DNA of 5,662 nt from Nanobdellota archaeon (GCA_018901315.1 JAHIFA010000051.1:1-5662); one strand, 5' to 3'. Shown: positions 1-5,030, numbered from the stretch's first letter. Notes: generated by a model from the letters alone, not told the origin. Numbers and translations are program-made.

Positions 1-1
1 A

Positions 2-1138
2 AGCTGCAGTGGTTATGACACTTGTATTGCATCTGTTTCCAATAGCACAAATGCCCATGTTGGAAACTGCACTGATTATTCAACAAAGATATGCTGTGGA
101 TTTAATGCAGCACCTACACTAGATTACCTAAACTTAACACCTGTAAGCCCTTACACAACAGATGACCTTTATGTAAATGTAACATGCTCTGATAATGACG
201 CCAGTGATACAATAACAGCTTACTGGAATATATACAAAAATAACTCAATCCAGGGTGCTCAGGGCGGCTCATCAGCAGTCACAACAGGAGTCAATACTCT
301 TGTAAAAACAATTGATTCCAGCAGCACTATAAAACATGATGAGTGGATTGCAGAGCTCTGGTGTGGTGATGGAAGAACAAACACATCAAAACAGAACACA
401 TCAACAAGAACCATATTAAACACTCCGCCATCAAAAGTCAATCTCTCATATCCACAAAATAATGATTCATTCTTCACAAATAGGACTCCAAGATATAACT
501 GGACTGCTGCAACTGATGCAGATAATGATGCATTAACATACCAACTGCAGGTCAGCCTTAACTCTGATGTAAGCAGCCCATTAACAAATGAAACAGGAAT
601 TTCAAATACATACTATATACAGCCATCAGAGCTTGACTTTGCAACATATTATTGGAAAGTCAGGGCAAATGATTCTGAAGAATATGGCAACTGGTCTGAT
701 ATCTGGAACTTCACATTAGTTCCTTCTGTATCACTCATCCTAACCCAAGACTCAATTAACTTTGGCACAATGGCACAGTTTGAGGTTAATGATACTGCAA
801 ATAATCATCCAGATCCATTTATATTAGAGAATGATGGGAATATAGCAGCAAATGTCAGTGTAAACTCAACTTCTTTATGGAAAAGTGCGTCTGCACCATT
901 AAATAGCTCATATTATCAGTTCAAGGCAGACAACTCAACAGAAGCAAACTCCTTCAACTGGCTTAACTCCCAAACAACATGGTCTAATATGTCAAATATC
1001 TACAAAAGCATAATAGCTATGCTAAATCACACTGACTCAAATGACCTTGCAGAGATTGACATAAGGGTTGAGGTTATATCAGACGAGCCGCCAGGGTCAA
1101 AATCAGCAATTTTAACATTTAAGGCAGAGGAATCATGA
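2..1138 (+). CDS. Secreted Ig/FN3-like surface protein, N-glycosylation sequon rich (5' partial)
   Basis: The frame is open from base 2 to TGA at 1136-1138, giving 378 residues of a longer protein that starts before the window. Order of parts: a Cys-rich stretch (Cys 2, 8, 23, 31, 32); an Ig-like module with Cys62 and Trp120-Cys121, spaced as in an Ig disulfide; an FN3-like module at about residues 140-239 (PPSKVNLSYP, then YYWKVRANDS and NWSDIWNFTL); and a final beta-rich domain at about 241-378 (INFGT near its start, DEPPGSKSAILTF at its end). By hand count it has about 22 N-X-S/T sequons, so it is probably exported and N-glycosylated. No C-terminal membrane segment or sorting signal is visible, so it should be released or held by a partner. 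The next gene overlaps by ATGA, which indicates translational coupling. The exact function is not recognisable; S-layer or adhesin-like is an inference. Confidence 0.85.
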   Translation, partial: SCSGYDTCIASVSNSTNAHVGNCTDYSTKICCGFNAAPTLDYLNLTPVSPYTTDDLYVNVTCSDNDASDTITAYWNIYKNNSIQGAQGGSSAVTTGVNTLVKTIDSSSTIKHDEWIAELWCGDGRTNTSKQNTSTRTILNTPPSKVNLSYPQNNDSFFTNRTPRYNWTAATDADNDALTYQLQVSLNSDVSSPLTNETGISNTYYIQPSELDFATYYWKVRANDSEEYGNWSDIWNFTLVPSVSLILTQDSINFGTMAQFEVNDTANNHPDPFILENDGNIAANVSVNSTSLWKSASAPLNSSYYQFKADNSTEANSFNWLNSQTTWSNMSNIYKSIIAMLNHTDSNDLAEIDIRVEVISDEPPGSKSAILTFKAEES

Positions 1139-2325
1139 AATTAAAACTAATATTGCTAATAATTGTAATTCTTGCTTTGGCTAATCAAAGCTATGCACTT
1201 GGCATTGCCCCAAGCCATATTGATGTTATATTTGAGCCAAGTCTTGAAAAGACAATCCAGCTAAAAGTGATTAATAATGCTTACAAAGACTTTGATGCTG
1301 TTGTTTATGCTGAAGGCGCTCTGGCAGAATATATAATAATAGATGAGCCAATGATAAAACTAACAAAAGACCAGGATTCAAAAATAATATCATATAAAAT
1401 AAAGCTTCCGCAAAGTCTTGAAAAGCAGGGGCTTCATGAAGCAAGCATTGTTGTAAGAGAAATACCAAAAGATACAAAAGGCGGAACAACAGTAACAGCA
1501 AATCTTGCAGTTGTATCAAAGCTAAAGGTTATGGTACCTTACAAAGGAAAATATGCCGAAATAAAATTATTTGTAACAAACTTCAAGCAGAATCAGGAGT
1601 CTAATTTTGCTGTTGAGGTAATAAATCTTGGAACAGAAGATATCTTGGAAGCCAAGGCTGTAATAGATATTTATGGCCCATTAAACAACAAGCTTGCAAC
1701 AACAACGAGCAATAAATTCCAAATAAACTCAAAAAACAAGGAAATCCTTATAGCAAAGTGGACCCCAGAGATTGGTCCTGGAAATTATCATGCTGTTGCA
1801 ACCCTTATATATGATGAGCTTAACACCAAAGATGAGAAATCATTCACTATCGGCACCTTGCAGCTTGAAATAGTCTCAATCAGTGTTACTGACTTCAGGC
1901 TTGGCGGAATAGCAAAGTTTGACATATTGGTTGAAAATAACTGGAACACAGAAATACCAAATGTTTATACAGAGACAACTGTGGAAGATAATGAAGGAAA
2001 GATATACACACAATTCAAGACAGCATCAGTAAATATGCCAGCTTTTGGAAAACAAGAGCTTAATGCATACTGGGACACTGCAAAGGTAATTCCAGGAGCA
2101 TATAAATTCAATATAGTATTAAATTATCTTGACCAGAAAACTGAAAAAATATTTGACATAATGGTCGAATATGATAGGATAACAGCAACATTGGCAGGGC
2201 AGGTCATTGGTTTAGAAGGAGAGGAAAAGCCAACCCTGGTTAAATCAGTATATATCCTAATCTTCCTTGTGTTAATCCTCATAATATTTAATGTGGTTAT
2301 ATATTTCAAAAAAGTAAGGAAATAA
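1135..2325 (+). CDS. Membrane-anchored Ig-like (COG1361/DUF916-like) surface protein
   Basis: A 396-residue protein. The N-terminal signal peptide (MKLK, then a hydrophobic run) has a likely cleavage after SYA at residue 21. The extracellular part looks like three consecutive beta-sandwich modules, at about 24-135, 136-240 and 241-345; motifs such as AEIKLFVTNF and FAVEVINLGTEDI resemble NEW3/CARDB-type archaeal Ig domains. A single membrane helix at about 371-391 is followed by a basic tail (KKVRK), which predicts an outside body and a cytoplasmic tail. The start is well fixed: ATG overlaps the upstream TGA, with GAGG at 1127-1130 just ahead. The layout (signal peptide, Ig domains, helix, basic tail) is the same as in bacterial WxL-interacting proteins, but homology is not shown. 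The mature part has no N-X-S/T sequon, unlike its operon partner. It is probably a membrane tether for the upstream secreted protein; that role is inferred. Confidence 0.85.
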   Translation: MKLKLILLIIVILALANQSYALGIAPSHIDVIFEPSLEKTIQLKVINNAYKDFDAVVYAEGALAEYIIIDEPMIKLTKDQDSKIISYKIKLPQSLEKQGLHEASIVVREIPKDTKGGTTVTANLAVVSKLKVMVPYKGKYAEIKLFVTNFKQNQESNFAVEVINLGTEDILEAKAVIDIYGPLNNKLATTTSNKFQINSKNKEILIAKWTPEIGPGNYHAVATLIYDELNTKDEKSFTIGTLQLEIVSISVTDFRLGGIAKFDILVENNWNTEIPNVYTETTVEDNEGKIYTQFKTASVNMPAFGKQELNAYWDTAKVIPGAYKFNIVLNYLDQKTEKIFDIMVEYDRITATLAGQVIGLEGEEKPTLVKSVYILIFLVLILIIFNVVIYFKKVRK

Positions 2326-2328
2326 AAA

Positions 2329-3024
2329 ATGGAAAAAAAAGATTACTCTGACACAACTATTATTATTCCAACATTTAATGAGGAAGAGAATATTTCAGAG
2401 CTTCTGAATCTTATTGAAAAACTATACAAAAACATAAGTATTATTATTTCAGATGATGGCTCAAAAGACAAAACACAAGAGATTGTTAAAGAGCACAGCA
2501 AAAAAAATAAAAAAATAAAACTTTTGGATAGATCAGAAAAGGCTGTTCATGGGCTTACAGCAAGCGTTGTTGATGCATCAAAAACAGTAAAAACAAAATA
2601 CGCTGTTGTTATGGACGGCGACCTACAGCATCCCCCTGAAAAAATAGAAGATATAGTTAGAGAATTAAGAAAAGGAAACTGTCTTGTCGCAGGCGCAAGG
2701 AAAAAGGTTTTTGATTGGTCATTAGACAGGAGAATAATATCAAAAGTGGCAGCATTCCTAGGAAAAATAAGGCTTTTATCAAAAGGAATTGTGTGCAAAG
2801 ACATACTCTCTGGATTCTTTGGGATAAAAACAAAAATCATTAAAGGGATAAAAAAAGAAAATTTTGAAATAACTGGCTACAAAATTTTATTTGATATCTT
2901 AAAAAACATTAAAAGAGATACAAAAATAAAAAACATTTACTATGATTTTGGAATGAGAAAAAGAGGCCATTCAAAGATAGGAAAAACGCAGATAATTTCT
3001 TTTCTTAGGGCTTTATTTAAATAA
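2329..3024 (+). CDS. DPM1-like family 2 glycosyltransferase (dolichyl-phosphate sugar synthase type)
   Basis: A 231-residue GT-A fold glycosyltransferase. Visible motifs: IIIPTFNEEENI near residues 11-22 (nucleotide-sugar binding), ISDDGSKD around Asp42-Asp43, the metal-binding MDGDLQHPPE at 95-104 with the DxD pair Asp96/Asp98, DILSGFFG at 158-165, and a C-terminal RKRGHSKIG that matches the conserved R..G.SK ending of DPM1-type enzymes. Family members transfer a sugar from GDP-mannose or UDP-glucose to a polyprenyl phosphate on the inner membrane face. The length fits a catalytic domain alone: no GtrA-like or other membrane segment follows, so it is probably soluble or peripheral. The gene starts 3 nt after the previous stop, with AAGGA at 2316-2320, so it belongs to the surface operon. 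Donor and acceptor cannot be read from the sequence; a role in N-glycan assembly for the upstream protein is inferred. Confidence 0.9.
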   Translation: MEKKDYSDTTIIIPTFNEEENISELLNLIEKLYKNISIIISDDGSKDKTQEIVKEHSKKNKKIKLLDRSEKAVHGLTASVVDASKTVKTKYAVVMDGDLQHPPEKIEDIVRELRKGNCLVAGARKKVFDWSLDRRIISKVAAFLGKIRLLSKGIVCKDILSGFFGIKTKIIKGIKKENFEITGYKILFDILKNIKRDTKIKNIYYDFGMRKRGHSKIGKTQIISFLRALFK

Positions 3025-3025
3025 A
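3012..3025. repeat. AT-only palindrome over the stop of the glycosyltransferase gene
   Basis: TTTATTTAAATAAA is a perfect 14-bp palindrome covering the TAA stop. Its all-AT composition makes chance a good explanation. It could form a weak hairpin at the end of the surface operon. No clear U-tract terminator follows, although a T-rich stretch lies just upstream at about 2995-3007. Confidence 0.3.
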
Positions 3026-3081
3026 TTATTGAATTAAATAAAAAATGTTGGTATTCTAAAAAATATTAACAAAAAATAAGA

Positions 3082-3095
3082 GAAAGATTTATATA
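3082..3095 (+). promoter_or_regulatory. Archaeal BRE/TATA promoter of toxin-antitoxin module 1
   Basis: GAAAGA (BRE-like, 3082-3087) is followed by TTTATATA (3088-3095). The same 14-mer occurs at 4495-4508 before the DUF134 gene. With TATA-to-start spacing usual for archaea, transcription should begin near 3118, giving a leader of about 10-20 nt. Confidence 0.75.
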
Positions 3096-3108
3096 TAACA
3101 TGTCATTA

Positions 3109-3120
3109 CTGTATATACAG
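3109..3120. promoter_or_regulatory. 12-bp palindrome at the expected transcription start (candidate operator, module 1)
   Basis: CTGTATATACAG is a perfect 12-bp palindrome. It lies about 14 bp after the TATA box and ends at the expected transcription start. A dimeric AbrB-type antitoxin bound here would block initiation. The 10-mer TATAACATGT at 3094-3103 also appears in the second module's promoter (3766-3775). Confidence 0.5.
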
Positions 3121-3125
3121 GTGAT
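3119..3125 (+). promoter_or_regulatory. Ribosome-binding site AGGTGAT favouring a TTG start
   Basis: AGGTGAT complements the archaeal 16S rRNA 3' end. It sits 3 nt before TTG 3129, which places the equivalent GGAGG core about 7 nt from the start. The alternative ATG at 3138 would be 12 nt away, which is too far. This favours the TTG start for the toxin of module 1. Confidence 0.55.
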
Positions 3126-3128
3126 ATT

Positions 3129-3332
3129 TTGAAGATTATGTATAGTAAACATGCCAGAGAAAGAATGATAGGAAGAGGCATATCTGAAAATGAAGTGGCG
3201 GAAGGTATAAGAAGGGGTTCAAAAACATTGCAAAAACCAAACAAAATATTGTTTAATTATAAGTGCTATACCATCATATCAAAGAAAATTAAAGATGTTT
3301 ATTATATAATAACTGTTAATCTAAGGTGGTGA
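3129..3332 (+). CDS. DUF4258-family putative toxin of module 1
   Basis: A 67-residue basic protein beginning MKIMYSKHARERMIGRGIS. The pattern Y-S-K-H-A, E-R-M, R-G-I-S and the helix NEVAEGIRRGS, followed by a beta-rich half ending KDVYYIITV, match the small DUF4258 family, whose members often sit in toxin-antitoxin pairs and are thought to have a RelE/BrnT-like fold. The conserved His near residue 8 and the Arg residues nearby are candidate active-site residues if it is an RNase; this is not proven. The start is TTG 3129, supported by the Shine-Dalgarno spacing and by the MKIxYSKHA opening usual in the family; ATG 3138 (64 residues) is the alternative. The antitoxin begins 2 nt after the stop, so the two are co-transcribed, toxin first. 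A rare start codon would keep toxin translation low. Confidence 0.75.
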   Translation: MKIMYSKHARERMIGRGISENEVAEGIRRGSKTLQKPNKILFNYKCYTIISKKIKDVYYIITVNLRW

Positions 3333-3334
3333 AA

Positions 3335-3664
3335 ATGAAATGTCCAATATGTGAAAAAGGAGTCTTAATGAAAAAGAAGATAAAAGAAACAATGTTCGGT
3401 GTATACTTAGGAGAGTTTCCTGCAGAAGTATGCACTAAGTGTGGAGAATCATTTACTGACATTGAAACAACAAAGAAAATAGAGGCAGTAGCAAAGAAAA
3501 AAGGGATATGGGGCCTTGGTATAAAAACCAAGATAATGAAATCCGGGAATTCGCTAGCTGTTAGAATTCCAAAAAAAATAGCAGACTACCTAAACCTAAA
3601 GCAGGGAAAAGAAGCGTTTATTCAACCGCAGGACCATAAGCTTGTAATAGAAACTCAACAGTAG
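3335..3664 (+). CDS. YgiT-type zinc finger/AbrB antitoxin of module 1
   Basis: A 109-residue protein in two parts. Residues 1-40 form a YgiT-type zinc finger with Cys3-x2-Cys6 and Cys33-x2-Cys36 (CPIC, then FPAEVCTKCGES). After a Lys-rich linker (about 45-60), residues 63-107 form an AbrB/MazE swapped-hairpin DNA-binding domain: KIMKSGNSLAVRIPKKIADY then LNLKQG. In bacterial MqsA the same finger is joined to an Xre-type helix-turn-helix; here AbrB takes that place. The finger probably binds the DUF4258 toxin and the AbrB part the promoter. ATG 3335 is chosen over the in-frame GTG codons at 3326 and 3329 because those overlap the ribosome-binding site AGGTGGT (3324-3330) and the toxin stop. 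The strong site suggests antitoxin is made in excess over toxin. Role as antitoxin is inferred from architecture and pairing. Confidence 0.82.
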   Translation: MKCPICEKGVLMKKKIKETMFGVYLGEFPAEVCTKCGESFTDIETTKKIEAVAKKKGIWGLGIKTKIMKSGNSLAVRIPKKIADYLNLKQGKEAFIQPQDHKLVIETQQ

Positions 3665-3713
3665 GTGTAAGTTCTTCAAGTGTTAATAACATATTGAATG
3701 AAAGGTTTGCAGA

Positions 3714-3719
3714 TTTTTT
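3714..3719 (+). terminator. T6 tract, possible U-tract terminator between the two modules
   Basis: A run of six T lies 50 nt after the stop of antitoxin 1 and 30 nt before the next TATA box. Archaeal termination often uses such tracts without a hairpin. A single short run in AT-rich DNA is weak evidence. Confidence 0.3.
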
Positions 3720-3742
3720 GGAATGATTAATGGAAGATTATA

Positions 3743-3758
3743 GAAAGGTTTAAATATA
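3743..3758 (+). promoter_or_regulatory. Archaeal BRE/TATA promoter of toxin-antitoxin module 2
   Basis: GAAAGG (3743-3748) is followed by TTTAAATATA (3749-3758), nearly the same as the other two promoters in this window. Transcription should start near 3779, leaving a leader of about 10 nt before ATG 3790. The second module therefore seems to be transcribed independently of the first. Confidence 0.7.
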
Positions 3759-3763
3759 AGTAA

Positions 3764-3791
3764 ATTATAACATGTTTTAGTTGGTTATAAT
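3764..3791. promoter_or_regulatory. Inverted repeat ATTATAAC-N12-GTTATAAT (candidate operator, module 2)
   Basis: Perfect 8-bp arms at 3764-3771 and 3784-3791, with centres 20 bp apart (about two helical turns), flank the expected transcription start and reach into the toxin start codon. The left arm overlaps TATAACATGT (3766-3775), shared with the module 1 promoter, and includes part of an AACATGTT palindrome. The spacing suits two dimers or a tetramer on one DNA face, as expected for autorepression by antitoxin. Confidence 0.55.
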
Positions 3792-3996
3792 GAGTATAAT
3801 ATTAAAGATAACAAAACATGCTGATGACAAAAGAAGGCTAGAAGGAATATCAATTGAACAGATAAAAACTGCCATTAAAAGAGGCTCAATTATAAAACAA
3901 ACTGATGGTTATTTGGCACATTACAGTTACATAAAAGCAGCATATAAAAAAATTGGAAAGGATGTTTATAAAATTAAAACTGTTTTTGCAGGTTAA
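3790..3996 (+). CDS. DUF4258-like putative toxin of module 2
   Basis: A 68-residue protein paralogous to the toxin of module 1. Shared marks are K-H-A (residues 9-11), G-I-S (19-21), the helix IEQIKTAIKRGS and the beta-rich end KDVYKIKTVF. It is more diverged: the ERM..RGIS segment is replaced by DKRRLEGIS, and the middle has extra Tyr and Lys residues. ATG 3790 is preferred. An in-frame TTG exactly 9 nt upstream (3781) mirrors the arrangement in the first toxin, but it lies almost on the predicted transcription start and has no ribosome-binding site. No Shine-Dalgarno is visible for either start, which suggests weak, near-leaderless translation of the toxin relative to its antitoxin, which has AGGTGAT. 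The antitoxin starts 18 nt after the stop. Toxin function is inferred from family and gene order. Confidence 0.68.
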   Translation: MSIILKITKHADDKRRLEGISIEQIKTAIKRGSIIKQTDGYLAHYSYIKAAYKKIGKDVYKIKTVFAG

Positions 3997-4014
3997 ACAA
4001 AAGGTGATGGAAGG

Positions 4015-4347
4015 ATGGAAAGAAAAATTTGTGAGGAATGCGGAGGCAAGATCATCCACAAAAAAGTGGATTATATCTTGTTAGGGCAAAATCTAGGAAA
4101 GTTTCCAGCAGAGGTCTGTACAAAATGCGGTGAGCAGGTTTTTGATGAAGAGGTTTCAGAGAAGATAGATGTTATTGCAAAGCAGAAGGGCCTTTGGGGG
4201 TTGCAAGCAAAAACAAGGGTTGGCAAGATAGGAAATTCCTTTAACATCTTGATAAACAGTAAAATAGCAAGATTCCTTGAATTAAAAAAAGGGGAAGAGG
4301 TCACAGTTTACCCTGAAAGCAAAGATAAGTTAGTAATAACCATATAA
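4015..4347 (+). CDS. YgiT-type zinc finger/AbrB-like antitoxin of module 2 (diverged AbrB part)
   Basis: A 110-residue paralogue of the antitoxin of module 1. The zinc finger keeps Cys6-x2-Cys9 and Cys35-x2-Cys38, and the segment after it is almost identical in both (LGxFPAEVCTKCGE). The linker (KIDVIAKQKGLWGL) is also conserved. In the AbrB part, the first copy's GNSLAVRIPKKIADYL becomes GNSFNILINSKIARFL, so Arg-Ile-Pro-Lys, the usual basic contact segment, is replaced by Leu-Ile-Asn-Ser. The fold-forming residues (KxGNS, the L-x-L-K-x-G turn, KLVIT) remain. DNA binding may be altered or may rest on other residues. The start at ATG 4015 is supported by AGGTGAT at 4002-4008. It is co-transcribed with the toxin before it and would neutralise that toxin if the MqsA-like logic holds. 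Confidence 0.8.
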   Translation: MERKICEECGGKIIHKKVDYILLGQNLGKFPAEVCTKCGEQVFDEEVSEKIDVIAKQKGLWGLQAKTRVGKIGNSFNILINSKIARFLELKKGEEVTVYPESKDKLVITI

Positions 4348-4403
4348 CACAGTACTATGGATGATCAGATTTATAACCAAAATAGCTGAGTAGATAAAGA
4401 GGG

Positions 4404-4470
4404 ATTAAAATCAGGGGCTTGTTAAGATTGGCTAGTAGCTAAGGAGCCATCAAAGCTGAGGCAGGGCATA
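4404..4470 (+). other. GC-richer intergenic stretch with hairpin potential; possible small RNA or gene remnant
   Basis: This stretch is near 47% GC in clearly more AT-rich surroundings. It can fold: GAT and GGCT (4426-4428, 4430-4433, with T4429 bulged) pair with AGCC and ATC (4445-4451), closing an 11-nt loop. An outer helix pairs 4416-4420 with 4453-4457. The same bases also read as a short open stretch, DWLVAKEPSKLRQGIRFLDL (4426-4485, stop at 4486), without a start codon, so a decayed gene is an alternative. I do not recognise a known RNA family. No promoter is visible directly upstream. Confidence 0.25.
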
Positions 4471-4494
4471 AGATTTCTAGATTTATAAAAAATC

Positions 4495-4508
4495 GAAAGA
4501 TTTATATA
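4495..4508 (+). promoter_or_regulatory. Archaeal BRE/TATA promoter of the DUF134 operon
   Basis: GAAAGA plus TTTATATA, identical over 14 bases to the promoter of module 1. The TATA box starts 33 nt before ATG 4534, so the mRNA should be leaderless or nearly so, which agrees with the lack of a Shine-Dalgarno before that ATG. Confidence 0.78.
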
Positions 4509-4512
4509 GTAG

Positions 4513-4532
4513 TTATGCATATATATGCATAA
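4513..4532. promoter_or_regulatory. Perfect 20-bp palindrome, candidate operator of the DUF134 operon
   Basis: TTATGCATATATATGCATAA reads the same on both strands. It begins 5 bp after the TATA box and ends one base before ATG 4534, covering the expected transcription start. A protein bound here would block RNA polymerase loading or start. The first gene of the operon encodes a helix-turn-helix protein, the natural candidate for an autorepressor. Confidence 0.65.
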
Positions 4533-4533
4533 T

Positions 4534-5007
4534 ATGGCCAGACCATTTAAATGCAGATATGTATGGAACAATCCTAACTTTTATTATTTTAAGCCAAGGG
4601 CTGTTCCATTAGCAGGCTTAAAAGAAGTAATTTTAACAGTTGATGAGGCTGAAACACTGCGCTTAAAAGATCTGGAAAAATTAGAGCAAACACAGGCAGC
4701 AGATAAAATGGGGATTCACCAGTCAACATTCCAGCGCACATTAACAAGGGCAAGGGAAAAAATATCAGATGCCATAATAAATGGCAAGGCCATAAAAATT
4801 CATGGAGGTAACTATAAAATGCCAGGATTAGATAGAACAGGACCTTTAGGACAAGGACCTTTTACAGGACGAGGAAGAGGCCAGGGTTTTAATCAGCCAG
4901 TAAAATGCATATGCCCAAGCTGCGGATACCAAGAGGCAAAAAAGCCAGGAGTTCCATGCTCAACCATAGTATGTCCTAAATGCAACAGCAGAATGATAAG
5001 CAGCTAA
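4534..5007 (+). CDS. DUF134-family DNA-binding protein with appended DUF5320-like motif and zinc-ribbon tail
   Basis: A 157-residue protein. Residues 1-93 are a DUF134 (COG1342) domain: the MARPFKCR opening typical of the family, then LTVDEAETLRLKDLEKLEQTQAADKMGIHQSTFQRTLTRAREKI (about 34-77), a sigma-70 region 4-like helix-turn-helix, and the conserved end IKIHGGNY (87-94). From Met96 a second part begins: MPGLDRTGPLGQGPFTGRGR, the motif that opens DUF5320 proteins, then a zinc-ribbon-like tail with Cys125, 127, 130, 142, 147 and 150 (CPSCG and CPKC pairs). ATG 4534 is chosen because MARP is the family start and the ATG at 4525 lies inside the palindromic operator. It is probably a transcription regulator of its own operon; the signal it senses is unknown, with metal or redox sensing through the cysteines possible. 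Confidence 0.85.
   Translation: MARPFKCRYVWNNPNFYYFKPRAVPLAGLKEVILTVDEAETLRLKDLEKLEQTQAADKMGIHQSTFQRTLTRAREKISDAIINGKAIKIHGGNYKMPGLDRTGPLGQGPFTGRGRGQGFNQPVKCICPSCGYQEAKKPGVPCSTIVCPKCNSRMISS
4804..4821 (+). promoter_or_regulatory. Internal Shine-Dalgarno and in-frame ATG inside the DUF134 gene
   Basis: GGAGGTAA (4804-4811) stands 7 nt before ATG 4819, in frame with the gene (Met96). The neighbouring DUF5320 gene has the same GGAGGTAA, 5 nt before its ATG. Initiation here would yield a separate 62-residue protein (4819-5007) made of the DUF5320-like motif and zinc ribbon. Part of the match is forced by the conserved Gly-Gly-Asn of DUF134, so chance is possible. Confidence 0.4.
4819..4875 (+). 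repeat. DUF5320-motif coding repeat, copy 1 (inside the DUF134 gene)
   Basis: About 48 of 57 bases match 5031-5087 by hand count, both starting at an ATG and encoding MPxxDxTGPLGQGPxTGRG. The similarity at DNA level, including third positions, points to duplication or conversion between neighbouring genes. Confidence 0.7.
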
Positions 5008-5015
5008 AAAAAGAT

Positions 5016-5023
5016 AAGGAGGT
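5016..5023 (+). promoter_or_regulatory. Strong ribosome-binding site AAGGAGGT deciding the DUF5320 start
   Basis: AAGGAGGT lies 7 nt before ATG 5031 and fixes that start. An in-frame ATG at 4980 would overlap the end of the DUF134 gene and add a Gln/Lys-rich extension absent from the family. Confidence 0.8.
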
Positions 5024-5030
5024 AAATAAA

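Noticed and set aside
259..477. Minus-strand reading frame
   Set aside because: It is opposite a clearly coding stretch with domain structure, and has no promoter, ribosome-binding site or recognisable motif.
770..1138. A separate 122-residue gene starting at ATG 770
   Set aside because: The frame is open all the way from base 2 and the protein is continuous through an FN3-like domain. ATG 770 is an internal Met in the last domain.
1271..1519. Minus-strand Leu-rich reading frame
   Set aside because: Its Leu richness comes from antisense reading of Glu/Lys/Gln codons of the 396-residue surface protein.
3667..3726. Possible coding remnant VSSSSVNNILNERFADFLE after antitoxin 1
   Set aside because: It is only 19 codons, with no ATG start and no recognised family; a chance open stretch is as likely.
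4357..4460. Box C/D-like sRNA signals (GATGA near 4360, CTGA at 4386 and 4456)
   Set aside because: Box C has at least two mismatches and there is no convincing C'/D' pair or terminal stem.
4525..4533. Start of the DUF134 gene at ATG 4525
   Set aside because: It lies inside the 20-bp palindrome and probably before the transcription start; the family begins MARP at ATG 4534.
4980..5030. Upstream in-frame start for the DUF5320 gene at ATG 4980
   Set aside because: It overlaps the end of the DUF134 gene; the strong AAGGAGGT points to ATG 5031 and the family begins with MP.GD.TGP.
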